From assembly GCA_031553415.1 (NCBI GenBank), contig JAVBLO010000019.1, forward strand, positions 62,001 through 126,000: 64,000 bases of DNA. The letters are read 5' to 3'. Each line of letters opens with the position of its first letter. Within the stretch, counting starts at the first letter, position 1. Position numbers and translations under genes: made by a program. The notes under the pieces are model-generated. The model was given only the letters and a program-made list of their open reading frames with translations. It was not told where the DNA came from and ran no database searches. This document shows, piece by piece, positions 55,689 through 64,000 of this stretch. The DNA comes from JAIRVZ01 sp031553415 (lineage in GTDB: Bacteria > Bacteroidota > Bacteroidia > Bacteroidales > Azobacteroidaceae).

Positions 55689-56963
55689 TTACCGACACTG
55701 CTCCCTCAACCATTTATCACCAGCTTCCCTTTGTTCTGGATAAGTCCAATGTCCGGTATTCAGATACAGATGTAATTCTTTTCCTGCCGGAATTACATTG
55801 TAAGCTGCATACATGGATGTTGGCGGACAAGTGAGATCATTGAATCCCCAACTATACCATCCGGGCGCTTTTACCCTGCGGGCAAAATTAACCACATCGA
55901 AATAGCTCAATGTTTCCACTTCGTTGGGTTGAGGCTTGGCATCCCTGTAATAATGCGGCCATCCTCCGGCACGTTTATTCAGGTAACCCGCAAAGTCGCA
56001 TAAAGCAGGATAATAAGCTGCCAGAAATTTGATTCGGGAATCCAGCCCTGCTGTTATAATTGACAAAGCTCCTCCCTGACTACCTCCGGTCACACCAACA
56101 GTTTTTCCGTCAAACTCAGGCAGGGAGTAAATAAAGTCAATCGCACGCACACATCCCAGGTAAACACGCTTGTAATAATGTGTATCCCTGTTGTTCATAT
56201 TGATTCTATTATAATCTCTCAATCCTCCTGCAGCTAAATTGCTATATACTTCGGGTTGTAATGTTACAGATAATCCATGGATTCCGATTTCCAGAGTAAT
56301 GATATCATCTCCATAACTGGAACCAGAATAAGGCCGGATACCTGCACCCGGCACTTTCAAAACAGCCGGATATTTACCCGGGTTTTTAGGCACCGACAAT
56401 ATTCCATATATCCGGGAACCCAATCTTTCATTTTGGAAACTGATTTCATAAAAATTCAGTGCTGAAGTACATTTTTCAGGAAGCAGAATCATTTTTGAGT
56501 CTAATGGTATTTTCTGAGCTTCCTTAATTGCTCCTGACCAAAATTCATCAAAATCCTTGGGGTCTGAACCGGCCGGTTGTATTTTGTCGGCCTCAAATCC
56601 TGCGGTTGCCATTTCTTCATATTTTTTGCCATCGACCTTTGCTGTTACTTTACAACGCAGGAAGCCCGGCTCTTTCATTGATGATTTCAAGGTCAGTTTA
56701 CCATCTTTCAGCAGTATATCCTGTTTTTTTTCTACAGGAAAATACTCCGGTCCAAGCTCATAATCTATAACAACATTTTTTACCAATTCATTGTCTTTGT
56801 ACACTTGTACATCGAAAACAGCCTGTTCTTTTGTTGTATATTTCCAGTCGGCATGATCTGGGGAAATAACTACATTGACTAACTTTTGTGCGGGCTGGGA
56901 ATACGCATTTGTGTGAATTGCCAATATGCAACACAAACAAGATAATAATAAGATTTTTTTCAT
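55689..56963 (-). CDS. Acetyl xylan esterase-like (CE7/AXE1-type) secreted hydrolase
   Basis: 424 residues. A signal peptide (about 1-22, ending NAYSQ) is followed by an N-terminal Ig-like domain (about 28-130) and an alpha/beta-hydrolase domain. The catalytic landmarks are the elbow GVTGGSQGGALS (Ser near 295), Asp in WGFNDLTCPPTSMYAAYN and His in LNTGHWTYPEQ. Length and pattern fit the AXE1/CE7 group, in which enzymes remove acetyl groups from sugars. The N-terminal Ig-like part is an addition often seen in PUL-encoded members. It is the outermost gene of region 3, followed by a terminator, so it is its own unit. Confidence 0.88.
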   Translation of the reverse strand: MKKILLLSCLCCILAIHTNAYSQPAQKLVNVVISPDHADWKYTTKEQAVFDVQVYKDNELVKNVVIDYELGPEYFPVEKKQDILLKDGKLTLKSSMKEPGFLRCKVTAKVDGKKYEEMATAGFEADKIQPAGSDPKDFDEFWSGAIKEAQKIPLDSKMILLPEKCTSALNFYEISFQNERLGSRIYGILSVPKNPGKYPAVLKVPGAGIRPYSGSSYGDDIITLEIGIHGLSVTLQPEVYSNLAAGGLRDYNRINMNNRDTHYYKRVYLGCVRAIDFIYSLPEFDGKTVGVTGGSQGGALSIITAGLDSRIKFLAAYYPALCDFAGYLNKRAGGWPHYYRDAKPQPNEVETLSYFDVVNFARRVKAPGWYSWGFNDLTCPPTSMYAAYNVIPAGKELHLYLNTGHWTYPEQREAGDKWLREQCR

Positions 56964-57034
56964 GGATATAGAAATTTATAAAGTATATCAAGGGAAATGG
57001 CCTGTAAGTTTTCAGGGTAATTAGCAATAAATTG

Positions 57035-57042
57035 CAAAAATA
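57035..57042 (-). promoter_or_regulatory. -7 box for the CE7-like esterase
   Basis: TATTTTTG on the minus strand matches TAnnTTTG, about 72 bp upstream of the ATG at 56963. No clear -33 box was seen. The same 141-bp divergent gap serves the lipoprotein gene at 57105, for which TATCTTTC (57076-57083) is a one-mismatch -7 candidate. Confidence 0.4.
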
Positions 57043-57104
57043 ATACAAATAAAGAATTCTTACCATTTTTTTCTTATCTTTCGCTTTTTAATTTAAGAAT
57101 ACAC

Positions 57105-57875
57105 ATGAAAAAAGCAACCATCATTATTATTACTGTCCTTTTCATTGTTTCATGCAGTAAAAAAGAGAAAAAGACAGAGCAACTCTCAATTGCAGAAATT
57201 CAACAAGGGGATTTTTATGGAATACCAACAGATAAAGATTCTTCCACACAAATCCAATTTGCAGGCGCTTCGGGTGACGTAATTTTAACAGGATTAGACA
57301 GGTTCAGGCTGATTCCTGTTTTCAAAGTAAATCCAAAATCAGACAGGGATGTTCAAACTTATGATGAAACAACTTATAGTAAATATGGAGACCGGAATGA
57401 CGAAGATTATTACAAATATTTCATGCCCGGAGTTGATGTTATATATGGATACAACATGATAAATATAGCTCATTATGATATTGAAAAAGACACTCTATCC
57501 TACTTTTTTGAAAGTCCGGTGCTGATTAAAAACTTATACTTTCCGGGATTAAAGAAAGATTCTTTGAATTATCAACCCATTTCCCGCGATTATTTTATGG
57601 TTTCGGTGTATGATGAAGACACAAACCTGGATTCATTAATAAACAAAAAAGATTTGAGGAAAATTTACCATATTGATAAATTCAACAGCAAAAAAACACT
57701 TTTGATACCACAGGGATATTCTGCCATAAGGTCTTCGTATGATTATAAAAATGACATCATGTATATTTATGCCAGATATGATGCCAACCAAAATGGCATT
57801 CCCGAAAGAAATGAACCGGTTGTTATTTTTTGGTTAAGGTTAAACGAACCGACTGTTGTAAGGAAAATACAATAA
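57105..57875 (+). CDS. Lipoprotein of unknown function
   Basis: 256 residues with a lipoprotein signal (MKKATIIIITVLFIVSC, Cys17) followed by a Lys-rich stretch (SKKEKKTEQ). I do not recognise the family. The body is rich in Asp, Tyr and Lys and reads like a beta-rich globular domain (VDVIYGYNMINIAHYDIEKDTLSYFFESPVLIKNLY). It is at the edge of the glycan locus and transcribed away from it, probably independent of it. The gene that follows starts 45 bp downstream with its own -7 box. It might be an uncharacterised outer-membrane or periplasmic protein. Confidence 0.75.
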   Translation: MKKATIIIITVLFIVSCSKKEKKTEQLSIAEIQQGDFYGIPTDKDSSTQIQFAGASGDVILTGLDRFRLIPVFKVNPKSDRDVQTYDETTYSKYGDRNDEDYYKYFMPGVDVIYGYNMINIAHYDIEKDTLSYFFESPVLIKNLYFPGLKKDSLNYQPISRDYFMVSVYDEDTNLDSLINKKDLRKIYHIDKFNSKKTLLIPQGYSAIRSSYDYKNDIMYIYARYDANQNGIPERNEPVVIFWLRLNEPTVVRKIQ

Positions 57876-57882
57876 TATTTGC

Positions 57883-57890
57883 TATTTTTG
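57883..57890 (+). promoter_or_regulatory. -7 box for the Uma2-family gene
   Basis: TATTTTTG matches TAnnTTTG. Transcription would begin near 57896, so an upstream TTG start at 57879 is excluded and the ATG at 57921 is supported. No good -33 box at 19-20 bp spacing. Confidence 0.45.
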
Positions 57891-57920
57891 CCAAAATGCT
57901 TAAATAATAAATTGATTAGT

Positions 57921-58625
57921 ATGAAAACAGAAGACAAAAAAACATCCAAAACGACCAAAACTTCTAAAAGGTATGAGATAAAGGAGCCTTCTGAATCATT
58001 AAAAGTAGAAGAACCAGCCACCGGTTATCTCTCGCCACCAATTGATTACGAAAACAAATTATATACATATGCCGATTATTTGACATGGTTGGATGATAAA
58101 AGGCGTGAAATAATCAATGGTATTGTAAGGTTAATGGCTGGGCCAAATTATTGGCATGCCAGATTATGCCGTGACATATTTGGCCCTATCTATAAATATT
58201 TGGAAAGGAGAAAAGGAGATTGCGAAGCATTTATTGCCCCATTTGATGTCCGCTTGCCTAAAAAACCGGAAGACATAGAAGATAACAAAATAGATACAGT
58301 GGTTCAACCTGATATATTTGTCGTTTGCGACCCTTCAAAAATAGATAGCCGGGGTTGTTTAGGCGCTCCTGACTTAGTAATTGAGATACTTTCTCCAAGT
58401 AATTGTAAATACGATTTTAACGATAAATTCAATAAATACGAATTTGCCGGTGTAAAAGAATATTGGGTTGTATCGCCTTTTACAAAAGGAATCAGCGTTT
58501 TCATTCTCCAACCAAATGGGAAATATTGTCCGGAAATATTTTATGAATACAAAAATGATGAATTTGTTCCGGTTAGAACACTTCCAGGTTTGAAAATCAA
58601 ATTGAATGATTTGTTTGAAGAATAA
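57921..58625 (+). CDS. Uma2 family (DUF820) predicted endonuclease-like protein
   Basis: 234 residues from the ATG at 57921, preferred because a TAnnTTTG box lies between it and an upstream in-frame TTG. After a Lys/Thr-rich N-terminus (about 1-25) comes one DUF820/Uma2 domain with the PD-(D/E)XK-type pattern: REIINGIVRLMAGP, FDVRLPKK, VVQPDIFVVCDP, APDLVIEILSPSN and EYWVVSPF. The Asp of QPDIFVV and the Glu of VIEILSPSN are the presumed metal-binding residues. The biological role of the family is poorly known. No toxin or restriction partner is adjacent; neighbours are secreted proteins. Confidence 0.9.
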   Translation: MKTEDKKTSKTTKTSKRYEIKEPSESLKVEEPATGYLSPPIDYENKLYTYADYLTWLDDKRREIINGIVRLMAGPNYWHARLCRDIFGPIYKYLERRKGDCEAFIAPFDVRLPKKPEDIEDNKIDTVVQPDIFVVCDPSKIDSRGCLGAPDLVIEILSPSNCKYDFNDKFNKYEFAGVKEYWVVSPFTKGISVFILQPNGKYCPEIFYEYKNDEFVPVRTLPGLKIKLNDLFEE

Positions 58626-58700
58626 TTTCCTCCTTAAACATAAAATTTGCACACATAAACATAATCTTATACCAGTTAAACAAAAAGCACTGATATTGTA

Positions 58701-58732
58701 CTTGCAGGGTGCTGATATCTGACATAAATTTG
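58701..58732 (+). promoter_or_regulatory. Promoter of the secreted T9SS protein at 58787
   Basis: CTTG (58701-58704) and TAAATTTG (58725-58732) are separated by 20 bp, a good match to the TTTG/TAnnTTTG promoter. Transcription would begin near 58739, which rules out a start codon at 58709 and supports the ATG at 58787. Confidence 0.6.
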
Positions 58733-58786
58733 CCTGTTCCTAAACTTAAAATGAATGTCAAATATTTAAAATTTCATTATTTACTT

Positions 58787-59647
58787 ATGAAACAATACCT
58801 ACTATTAATCGCAGCCATCACAATGGCCAACGCAGCAATGGCCCAAATAACCCCGGCAAAAACGTTTCAGAATCTTCATGTTCCAGATAATCCTTATACA
58901 TCATCTACTATTGCTTACACAGAGCAAACGATTGGTTCGGATGTTGAATTTACAATATTGAATGACGAGTTAGAGCCTGGCCGCACAATTACGATGCGGA
59001 ATGTGGTAATCCCGGACGGCGATTACGATGTGTACAACAGGATAGTAAAAGTTTTAGGCAGACATACCCGCAACGATGAAATCCATGACGAAGATTATGC
59101 TTTTACCCAAACATTATTCAATAATGATGATAAGTTGGAATTCATTGTTGCAACTATTAATTCCGAGTATAACATCACTCAAATAGAGGTTGTTTCGGAA
59201 GACGGTACAGTTTTGGCAACCATTCCCAATCCTTTTACAAAGGCTCCTTCTTCCGCCTTTCTTTCTGTATTTGAGTTGGGAGAAAACAAATATCTGACAT
59301 GGAACTATGAGGAGTACAAATATAATACAGGAGACCCTGTTGTATGCTATAAAATAACCAATACAAGCAACTCCCTGACATTGCAAAAAATGCCGGCATC
59401 TTTCGCTTATCCTAATCCGGTTAGTCGCAATCAAATGTTTACAATTCAGTTGGAAAATCCGGTTATGGAATCGGGAAGCTATGTTCAAATAACAGATTTA
59501 ACAGGAAAAATTGTAAGTCGCCACAAAATTGAAAACCAACAAAATGAAGTAACTGTTCCTGTTCAATATCTTGCTTCCGGACAATATATTTATTCGGTTG
59601 TTTCGAATGAAAAAGTGCAAGAGAGAGGAAAAGTTGTTGTGAAATAA
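58787..59647 (+). CDS. Secreted protein of unknown function with T9SS type A sorting domain
   Basis: 286 residues from the ATG at 58787, which directly opens a signal peptide (MKQYLLLIAAITMANAAMAQ); earlier in-frame ATGs lie too close to, or upstream of, the inferred transcription start. Residues ~25-205 form a beta-rich region with no family I recognise (FQNLHVPDNPYTSSTIAYTEQ, RTITMRNVVIPDGDYDVYNRI). The C-terminal ~80 residues are a clear Por-type sorting domain (FAYPNPVSRNQMFTIQ, VQITDLTGKIVS, SGQYIYSVVSNEKVQERGKVVVK). It is an independent unit between a promoter and a strong terminator. Confidence 0.8.
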   Translation: MKQYLLLIAAITMANAAMAQITPAKTFQNLHVPDNPYTSSTIAYTEQTIGSDVEFTILNDELEPGRTITMRNVVIPDGDYDVYNRIVKVLGRHTRNDEIHDEDYAFTQTLFNNDDKLEFIVATINSEYNITQIEVVSEDGTVLATIPNPFTKAPSSAFLSVFELGENKYLTWNYEEYKYNTGDPVVCYKITNTSNSLTLQKMPASFAYPNPVSRNQMFTIQLENPVMESGSYVQITDLTGKIVSRHKIENQQNEVTVPVQYLASGQYIYSVVSNEKVQERGKVVVK

Positions 59648-59678
59648 TCAAATAATACTAAAAATGAAACATCCTTCA

Positions 59679-59727
59679 GGGTGTGTTAAAAGGCGTCTTT
59701 GAGCTTTTTGACACACCCTTTTTTTTT
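59679..59727 (+). terminator. Intrinsic terminator after the secreted T9SS protein
   Basis: GGGTGTGTTAAAA pairs with TTTTTGACACACCC (ending at 59718) and is followed by nine T residues (59719-59727). It begins 31 bp after the stop at 59647 and is a clear rho-independent signal. Confidence 0.85.
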
Positions 59728-59791
59728 CATATAACTAATTCAATTATATCCAACTACCTGACAACATTTTTCTTTTCCCAATAATAATCAC

Positions 59792-59799
59792 TACTTTTG
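59792..59799 (+). promoter_or_regulatory. -7 box for the DUF5686 gene
   Basis: TACTTTTG matches TAnnTTTG, 27 bp upstream of the ATG at 59826. The -33 region is T-rich without a clear TTTG. Confidence 0.45.
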
Positions 59800-59825
59800 A
59801 AACCACTATTTGCATTTTTATCAAT

Positions 59826-62312
59826 ATGGAAATTGAAAGCAAGAAAACAAAATATATAAAAGCTTTTTTAATAGTATATTTATTATTGCTTTCCATTTCC
59901 GCCTTTTCCCAAAATTTCTCAGGAAAAGTATTTGATGAAAAGAAAGCTCCTATTGCCGGAAGCACCCTTTACATCCGGGAGAACAAACAGGGATTGGTTT
60001 GTAATGAAGCAGGCGCTTTCCAAATAAATTTGCCTGCCGGAAATTACCACTTCGAAATCCGTTGCTTAGGATATGAACCGGATTCATTATTCATAAAAAT
60101 CACCGGTAATGAAAAAATATACAAAGAAATAACCCTTCGTCCAAAAGATTTTTCGTTAAATGAAATCGTAGTTGATAACCAGGAAGACCCGGCGTATGCA
60201 ATTATGCGGAAAGCAATCGAAAAAGCGCCGTTCCATTTGGCAAGAGTCAAATCGTATACTTCAGAAACTTACCTGAAAGGCTCCGGCAAATTGACCAATG
60301 TTCCCGGAATATTTGAAAAATTAGGCCCTGCGGATGAAATCAAAATAGTTAAAGATAAACTGTTCCTGCAGGAATCTTACAGTGAAATTAAATTCACAAC
60401 CCCCGATAAATATGAGCAGAATGTACTGGCTTTTTCAAGTACAGCCCCTAATGATTTGGACCCGAAAGATGTAATCGGGGTCATTACTTCCAGTTTGTAC
60501 AACCCGAAATTCGGTAGTTTTGTATCTCCACTCAATCCAAAAGCATTCAACTATTATAGATTCAGATATGAAGGATATGATGAAACAAACGGCGAAATCA
60601 TCAATAAAATCAAAATGATTCCGAAGTTGAAAGACCCTTTGCTGATAAACGGTTACTTGTATATTGCCGAAGATACATGGGATATCCGTCATGCCGAATT
60701 GGTAATAAACAGCATAGAAGGCACAAGGGATTTCGATATTCCTTATAATGATGTAAAAAACGGAATATTCATGCCTATAGCCTACTCTGTGCATTGGGAT
60801 ATTTCGATTATGGGAATAAAAGGATATTTCGATTATTTGTCTTCCATCAAATATACTTCAATTGAAATTGATGAAACCTTGGTTGATTCTGCCAAAATCG
60901 TTCAATCAAAGAAAAAGAAAAAAAGCCTGGAAATAAAACAGGATGATACTTATAAAGTTGATTCCGATTCGCTGGCATTGAATCGGGATTCCACATTCTG
61001 GAGTTCTATCCGCAAAACTCCCTTAAACAACGAAGAACTAAAAAGTTACGAACGGAAAGATTCTGTGCAGATACTTGTAGATTCACTGAAACAGGAAAAA
61101 AACAATCGTAAATTCAAACCGACTGACATTATATTCGGAGGCCGGATTGGAGGCGATTCCACTAAAGTTTACTTCAAATATGACGGGCTAATCTGGATTG
61201 TCCCGAATTACAGTTTTGTCGATGGAGCCTGGTTAGGGCAAAGTATGGAAATCGGCATCAAAAGAAACGAAAACTCATTCTGGAAAATAAAACCTTCTGC
61301 TTATTGGACAACCGCCCGTAAAGTTTGTGTCTGGAGCCTCGACATGTCACTTTCCTATGCTCCGCTCAGGCAGGGAAAAGTAAGTTTGTATACAGGCTCC
61401 CAAACAGAAGATTACAACTATCTGAATGGAATGTTGCCGATTGGAAACTCTCTATATTCTTTGTTCTTTGGCATCAATGACTCCCGCTTCTTCGAAAATA
61501 ATTTTTTGAAAATCAAAAATGAAATTGATATTGCCAATGGATTGAACCTGGCATTAGGATTGACTTTTGCCAAAAGAAACCCGTTAAGGAATCATACGAC
61601 CTATAGTTTTTTCGGTGATCCGGAAGATGCCCATCCAAATATCCCTGATTACGATGAAAACTTGAATGCTCATTTTACAGGATTAAACCGGTATTCAGTT
61701 GAATTAAAATATACTCCGGAGTATTATTATTCGATAGAAAAGGGTAAAAAGCGATATGTAAAATCACGTTATCCTACATTTTCATTGACTTATAACCAGG
61801 GAATTCCGGGATTGATGGAACATTCTTCCGATTTTTCAAGTCTGGAAGGAGCTGTTTCCCAATATGTTTCTTTAGGAGTTTTCGACCGGTTGATGTATGA
61901 AGTAAGAGGTGGAGGTTTCCTAAATAAAAATGAATTCAACTATATTGATTATAAGCATTTTAATAATGCTCATGATTTATTTACAGCCAAACCTTTTGAA
62001 TGGAGCTATTCATTGTTGGGATATTATAAATATTCAACCTATAAACATTGGGCACAGGCATTTGTAACTTATCAAACCCAATATTTATTATTGAAACGAT
62101 TACCCTTCTTACAAGGAAAAATATTCACAGAATCAGTTCATGCCAAATTTTTATATACGCCGGATAAGCCTTATTATAATGAATGGGGATACTCAATCGG
62201 TGTTCCGGTACTGGGATCTGTCGGCATTTTTACTTCTTTCGATTCCTTCAAATATTCGAATTGGGGCATCAGTTTCTCATTGGGATTTTTAGAATTATTC
62301 GGGTTGGATTGA
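59826..62312 (+). CDS. DUF5686 / carboxypeptidase-regulatory-like outer-membrane protein
   Basis: 828 residues. A hydrophobic signal (about 12-28, ending AFSQ) precedes a carboxypeptidase-regulatory-like beta-sandwich (about 30-112; FSGKVFDEKKAPIAGSTLYI, FEIRCLGYEPDSLFI). The remainder is the DUF5686 region, starting YAIMRKAIEKAPFHLARVKSYTSETYLKGSGKL, and its C-terminal half has the alternating aromatic pattern of a beta-barrel (SVELKYTPEYYYSIEKGKKRYVKSRYPTFSLTYNQG). Such proteins are conserved, chromosomal and outer-membrane associated in Bacteroidota; the function is not established. It is followed after 45 bp by plsC, which has its own promoter. Confidence 0.92.
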   Translation: MEIESKKTKYIKAFLIVYLLLLSISAFSQNFSGKVFDEKKAPIAGSTLYIRENKQGLVCNEAGAFQINLPAGNYHFEIRCLGYEPDSLFIKITGNEKIYKEITLRPKDFSLNEIVVDNQEDPAYAIMRKAIEKAPFHLARVKSYTSETYLKGSGKLTNVPGIFEKLGPADEIKIVKDKLFLQESYSEIKFTTPDKYEQNVLAFSSTAPNDLDPKDVIGVITSSLYNPKFGSFVSPLNPKAFNYYRFRYEGYDETNGEIINKIKMIPKLKDPLLINGYLYIAEDTWDIRHAELVINSIEGTRDFDIPYNDVKNGIFMPIAYSVHWDISIMGIKGYFDYLSSIKYTSIEIDETLVDSAKIVQSKKKKKSLEIKQDDTYKVDSDSLALNRDSTFWSSIRKTPLNNEELKSYERKDSVQILVDSLKQEKNNRKFKPTDIIFGGRIGGDSTKVYFKYDGLIWIVPNYSFVDGAWLGQSMEIGIKRNENSFWKIKPSAYWTTARKVCVWSLDMSLSYAPLRQGKVSLYTGSQTEDYNYLNGMLPIGNSLYSLFFGINDSRFFENNFLKIKNEIDIANGLNLALGLTFAKRNPLRNHTTYSFFGDPEDAHPNIPDYDENLNAHFTGLNRYSVELKYTPEYYYSIEKGKKRYVKSRYPTFSLTYNQGIPGLMEHSSDFSSLEGAVSQYVSLGVFDRLMYEVRGGGFLNKNEFNYIDYKHFNNAHDLFTAKPFEWSYSLLGYYKYSTYKHWAQAFVTYQTQYLLLKRLPFLQGKIFTESVHAKFLYTPDKPYYNEWGYSIGVPVLGSVGIFTSFDSFKYSNWGISFSLGFLELFGLD

Positions 62313-62343
62313 TTGTTTTATTGCTCAAAATAGACTATTTTTG
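62312..62343 (+). promoter_or_regulatory. Promoter of the plsC-like gene
   Basis: ATTG (62312-62315) and TATTTTTG (62336-62343) are 20 bp apart; the -7 box is a full TAnnTTTG match. It overlaps the stop of the DUF5686 gene and precedes the ATG at 62358 by 14 bp. Confidence 0.6.
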
Positions 62344-62357
62344 CGGAAAATTTACGC

Positions 62358-63107
62358 ATGAAAAGGCTGTTACTCCTGATTTACCAGATTTTTATCTGGT
62401 TCCCGATTTTTTTTACAGCGACCATGCTTACAGCCCTATTTACCAGCATCGGGTGTATGTGTGGCGGTGAAAAGATATTTTCATATTATCCCGGAATGAT
62501 TTGGGGAAAATTGACTTGTATCATTACGTTTTGCCCAGTCAAAGTAACCGGCCGGGAATATGTCGACAGAAAAAAATCTTATGTATTTATTGCCAATCAC
62601 CAGGGAGCTTATGATATTTTCTTGATTTACGGATATTTAGGACAACCTATCAAATGGTTGATGAAACAAAGCCTGCGTAAAATTTTTGCGGTAGGATATG
62701 CCTGTGAAAAAGCCGGATTTATTTTTGTCGATAATTCTTCCCCACAAGCGGCAGCCAAAGCCATTGAGGAAGCAAAAAAAAGGTTGAAAAACGGAGCTTC
62801 AGTATTCCTTTTCCCTGAAGGTTCGCGTACAAAAACCGGAGAATTAGGAAAATTCAAGAAAGGCGCTTACCAAATGGCCATGGACTTAAACCTACCGATT
62901 GTCCCTGTAACAATTAATGGTTCTTACTACGTGATGCCCAAAGATACTTTCCGTATCAACCCGCACAAAATGGAAGTAATTATCCACGAACCGATTGAAA
63001 CCTCTGAATATAAAGCTGATAATCTACGGGAAGCGGCTACCAACATGAGGATATTGGTAGATAAAACGAAGGAAATTATTGCCAAAGACCTGAAACCAAT
63101 TAAATGA
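62358..63107 (+). CDS. plsC: 1-acyl-sn-glycerol-3-phosphate acyltransferase
   Basis: 249 residues, normal for PlsC. Two hydrophobic N-terminal segments (LLLLIYQIFIWFPIFFTATML and around IIWGKLTC) anchor it in the inner membrane. The acyltransferase motifs are NHQGAYDIF (the H-x4-D catalytic motif), VFLFPEGSRTKTG (the phosphate-binding FPEGSR block) and LPIVPVTINGS. The enzyme acylates lysophosphatidic acid to phosphatidic acid in phospholipid synthesis. Its stop overlaps the start of topB by four bases (ATGA), so the two are translationally coupled. Nothing unusual was seen. Confidence 0.93.
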   Translation: MKRLLLLIYQIFIWFPIFFTATMLTALFTSIGCMCGGEKIFSYYPGMIWGKLTCIITFCPVKVTGREYVDRKKSYVFIANHQGAYDIFLIYGYLGQPIKWLMKQSLRKIFAVGYACEKAGFIFVDNSSPQAAAKAIEEAKKRLKNGASVFLFPEGSRTKTGELGKFKKGAYQMAMDLNLPIVPVTINGSYYVMPKDTFRINPHKMEVIIHEPIETSEYKADNLREAATNMRILVDKTKEIIAKDLKPIK

Positions 63108-64000
63108 AAGTTTGTATTGCAGAAAAACCAAGTGTGGCGCGGGAAATCGCTGCCATCCTGGGTGCTAAAGATAGAAAAGACGGTTATTTGGAAGGAAACG
63201 GATACCAGGTTACCTGGACTTTCGGGCACCTTTGTTCACTCAAAGAACCGCATGAATATTATCCTCAATGGAAACGCTGGTCGATATATGACCTGCCTCT
63301 TATTCCTCCCCGCTTCGGGATTAAACTGCTTAACAACGACGGAATAGAAAAACAATTTAAAATCATTGAAAGCCTGATGACCAATGCCGAAGCAGTAATA
63401 AACTGCGGTGATGCCGGCCAGGAAGGAGAATTAATCCAGCGCTGGGTAATGCAGAAAGCCGGATGTAAATGTCCGGTCTACCGCTTGTGGATTTCATCTT
63501 TGACAGAAGATTCTATCCGTGAAGGCTTCCAAAAATTACAGCATGAAGCCGATTTCAATAAATTGTACGAAGCCGGACTTTCCCGCGCCATTGGCGATTG
63601 GCTGCTTGGCATGAATGCTACCCGTTTATACACGGTAAAATACGGACAAAATAAACAAGTATTATCTATTGGCCGTGTGCAAACACCTACTTTAGCACTG
63701 ATTGTAAACCGCGAACTGGAAATCGCTAATTTCAAACCTGAACCTTATTGGGAACTCAAAACGGTTTACCGCGATACTACATTTTCCGTTACTAAAGGCC
63801 GTTTCAATAAAGATGAAAAAGAAAAAGGAGAAGCTGCTCTTGAACAAATCAAAGATGCACCTTTCGTAATCACAAATATCGAAACAAAAAAAGGAGAGGA
63901 ATTTCCGCCCCGTTTATTCGACCTGACTTCCTTGCAGGTTGAATGCAACAAAAAATTCGGTTATTCAGCCGATGATACATTAAAATATATCCAATCGCTT
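63104..64000 (+). CDS. topB: DNA topoisomerase III, N-terminal part (runs off the window)
   Basis: The frame starts at the ATG at 63104, overlapping the plsC stop (ATGA), and is open to the window end (299 codons). It is type IA topoisomerase: the TOPRIM domain has the Glu in CIAEKPSVAREIA and the acidic motif NCGDAGQEGELIQRW (DxxxEGE). The next landmarks are AGLSRAIGDWLLGMNATRLYT and SIGRVQTPTLALIV. The catalytic Tyr lies further on, beyond the window. The enzyme relaxes negative supercoils and decatenates DNA. No break or frameshift is seen in the visible part. Confidence 0.95.
   Translation, partial: MKVCIAEKPSVAREIAAILGAKDRKDGYLEGNGYQVTWTFGHLCSLKEPHEYYPQWKRWSIYDLPLIPPRFGIKLLNNDGIEKQFKIIESLMTNAEAVINCGDAGQEGELIQRWVMQKAGCKCPVYRLWISSLTEDSIREGFQKLQHEADFNKLYEAGLSRAIGDWLLGMNATRLYTVKYGQNKQVLSIGRVQTPTLALIVNRELEIANFKPEPYWELKTVYRDTTFSVTKGRFNKDEKEKGEAALEQIKDAPFVITNIETKKGEEFPPRLFDLTSLQVECNKKFGYSADDTLKYIQSL

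Noticed and set aside
58709..58786. Earlier start codon for the secreted T9SS protein
   Set aside because: It lies upstream of or within the promoter TAAATTTG at 58725-58732 and would mask the signal peptide at 58787.

Overview
This window comes from a T9SS-bearing member of the Bacteroidota, most likely order Bacteroidales. Evidence: two SusC/SusD pairs, two giant hybrid two-component sensors (HTCS), many secreted proteins ending in Por-type C-terminal sorting domains, AT-rich DNA, and promoters with the Bacteroidota -7 box TAnnTTTG. I cannot name the genus. Almost all of 1-57000 is glycan-utilisation machinery; 57100-64000 is chromosomal background (small secreted proteins, a DUF5686 outer-membrane protein, a PlsC acyltransferase, the start of topoisomerase III).

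Region 1 (about 900-23650) reads as a rhamnogalacturonan/pectin locus. A PL11 rhamnogalacturonan lyase (minus) diverges from a plus-strand run: SusC, SusD, GH28, GH2, L-rhamnose mutarotase, GH106 alpha-rhamnosidase and an alpha/beta esterase. HTCS-1 and a GH105 unsaturated rhamnogalacturonyl hydrolase complete it. The lyase and GH28 would cut the backbone, SusCD import fragments, GH105, GH106 and GH2 trim them, and the mutarotase prepares rhamnose for catabolism.

Inserted exactly at the 3' end of HTCS-1 is a compact two-gene cassette: an OLD/AAA_15-like ATPase and a small protein with TOPRIM-like acidic motifs. It is flanked by an 85-bp direct repeat of the HTCS 3' end (80/85 identical). It has its own promoter and is unrelated to glycan use. 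I regard it as the best candidate for an undescribed (probably defence) module.

Region 2 (about 23790-47360, minus strand) is one long run: SusC, SusD, SusE-position lipoprotein, HTCS-2, two modular GH43 enzymes, a Ser-type sulfatase, an orphan propeller-like protein, a Tat-exported Gfo/Idh/MocA oxidoreductase, a sialate-O-acetylesterase-type esterase and a DUF1080 (3-keto-disaccharide hydrolase) protein. The oxidoreductase with DUF1080 suggests an oxidative, 3-keto route of glycosidic-bond cleavage beside classical hydrolysis.

Region 3 (about 47450-56960, minus strand) holds an ELWxxDGT-repeat surface protein, a second GH2, an SGNH esterase, a paralogous lectin-like protein sharing an unnamed ~210-residue domain with the esterase, and a CE7-like acetyl esterase. 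Two promoters here share a 51-bp element containing a 21-bp-period direct repeat at identical distance from the -7 box: a strong candidate operator for an AraC-type/HTCS regulator. No gene-free stretch exceeds 300 bp, and I saw no tRNA, rRNA, CRISPR array or transposase.
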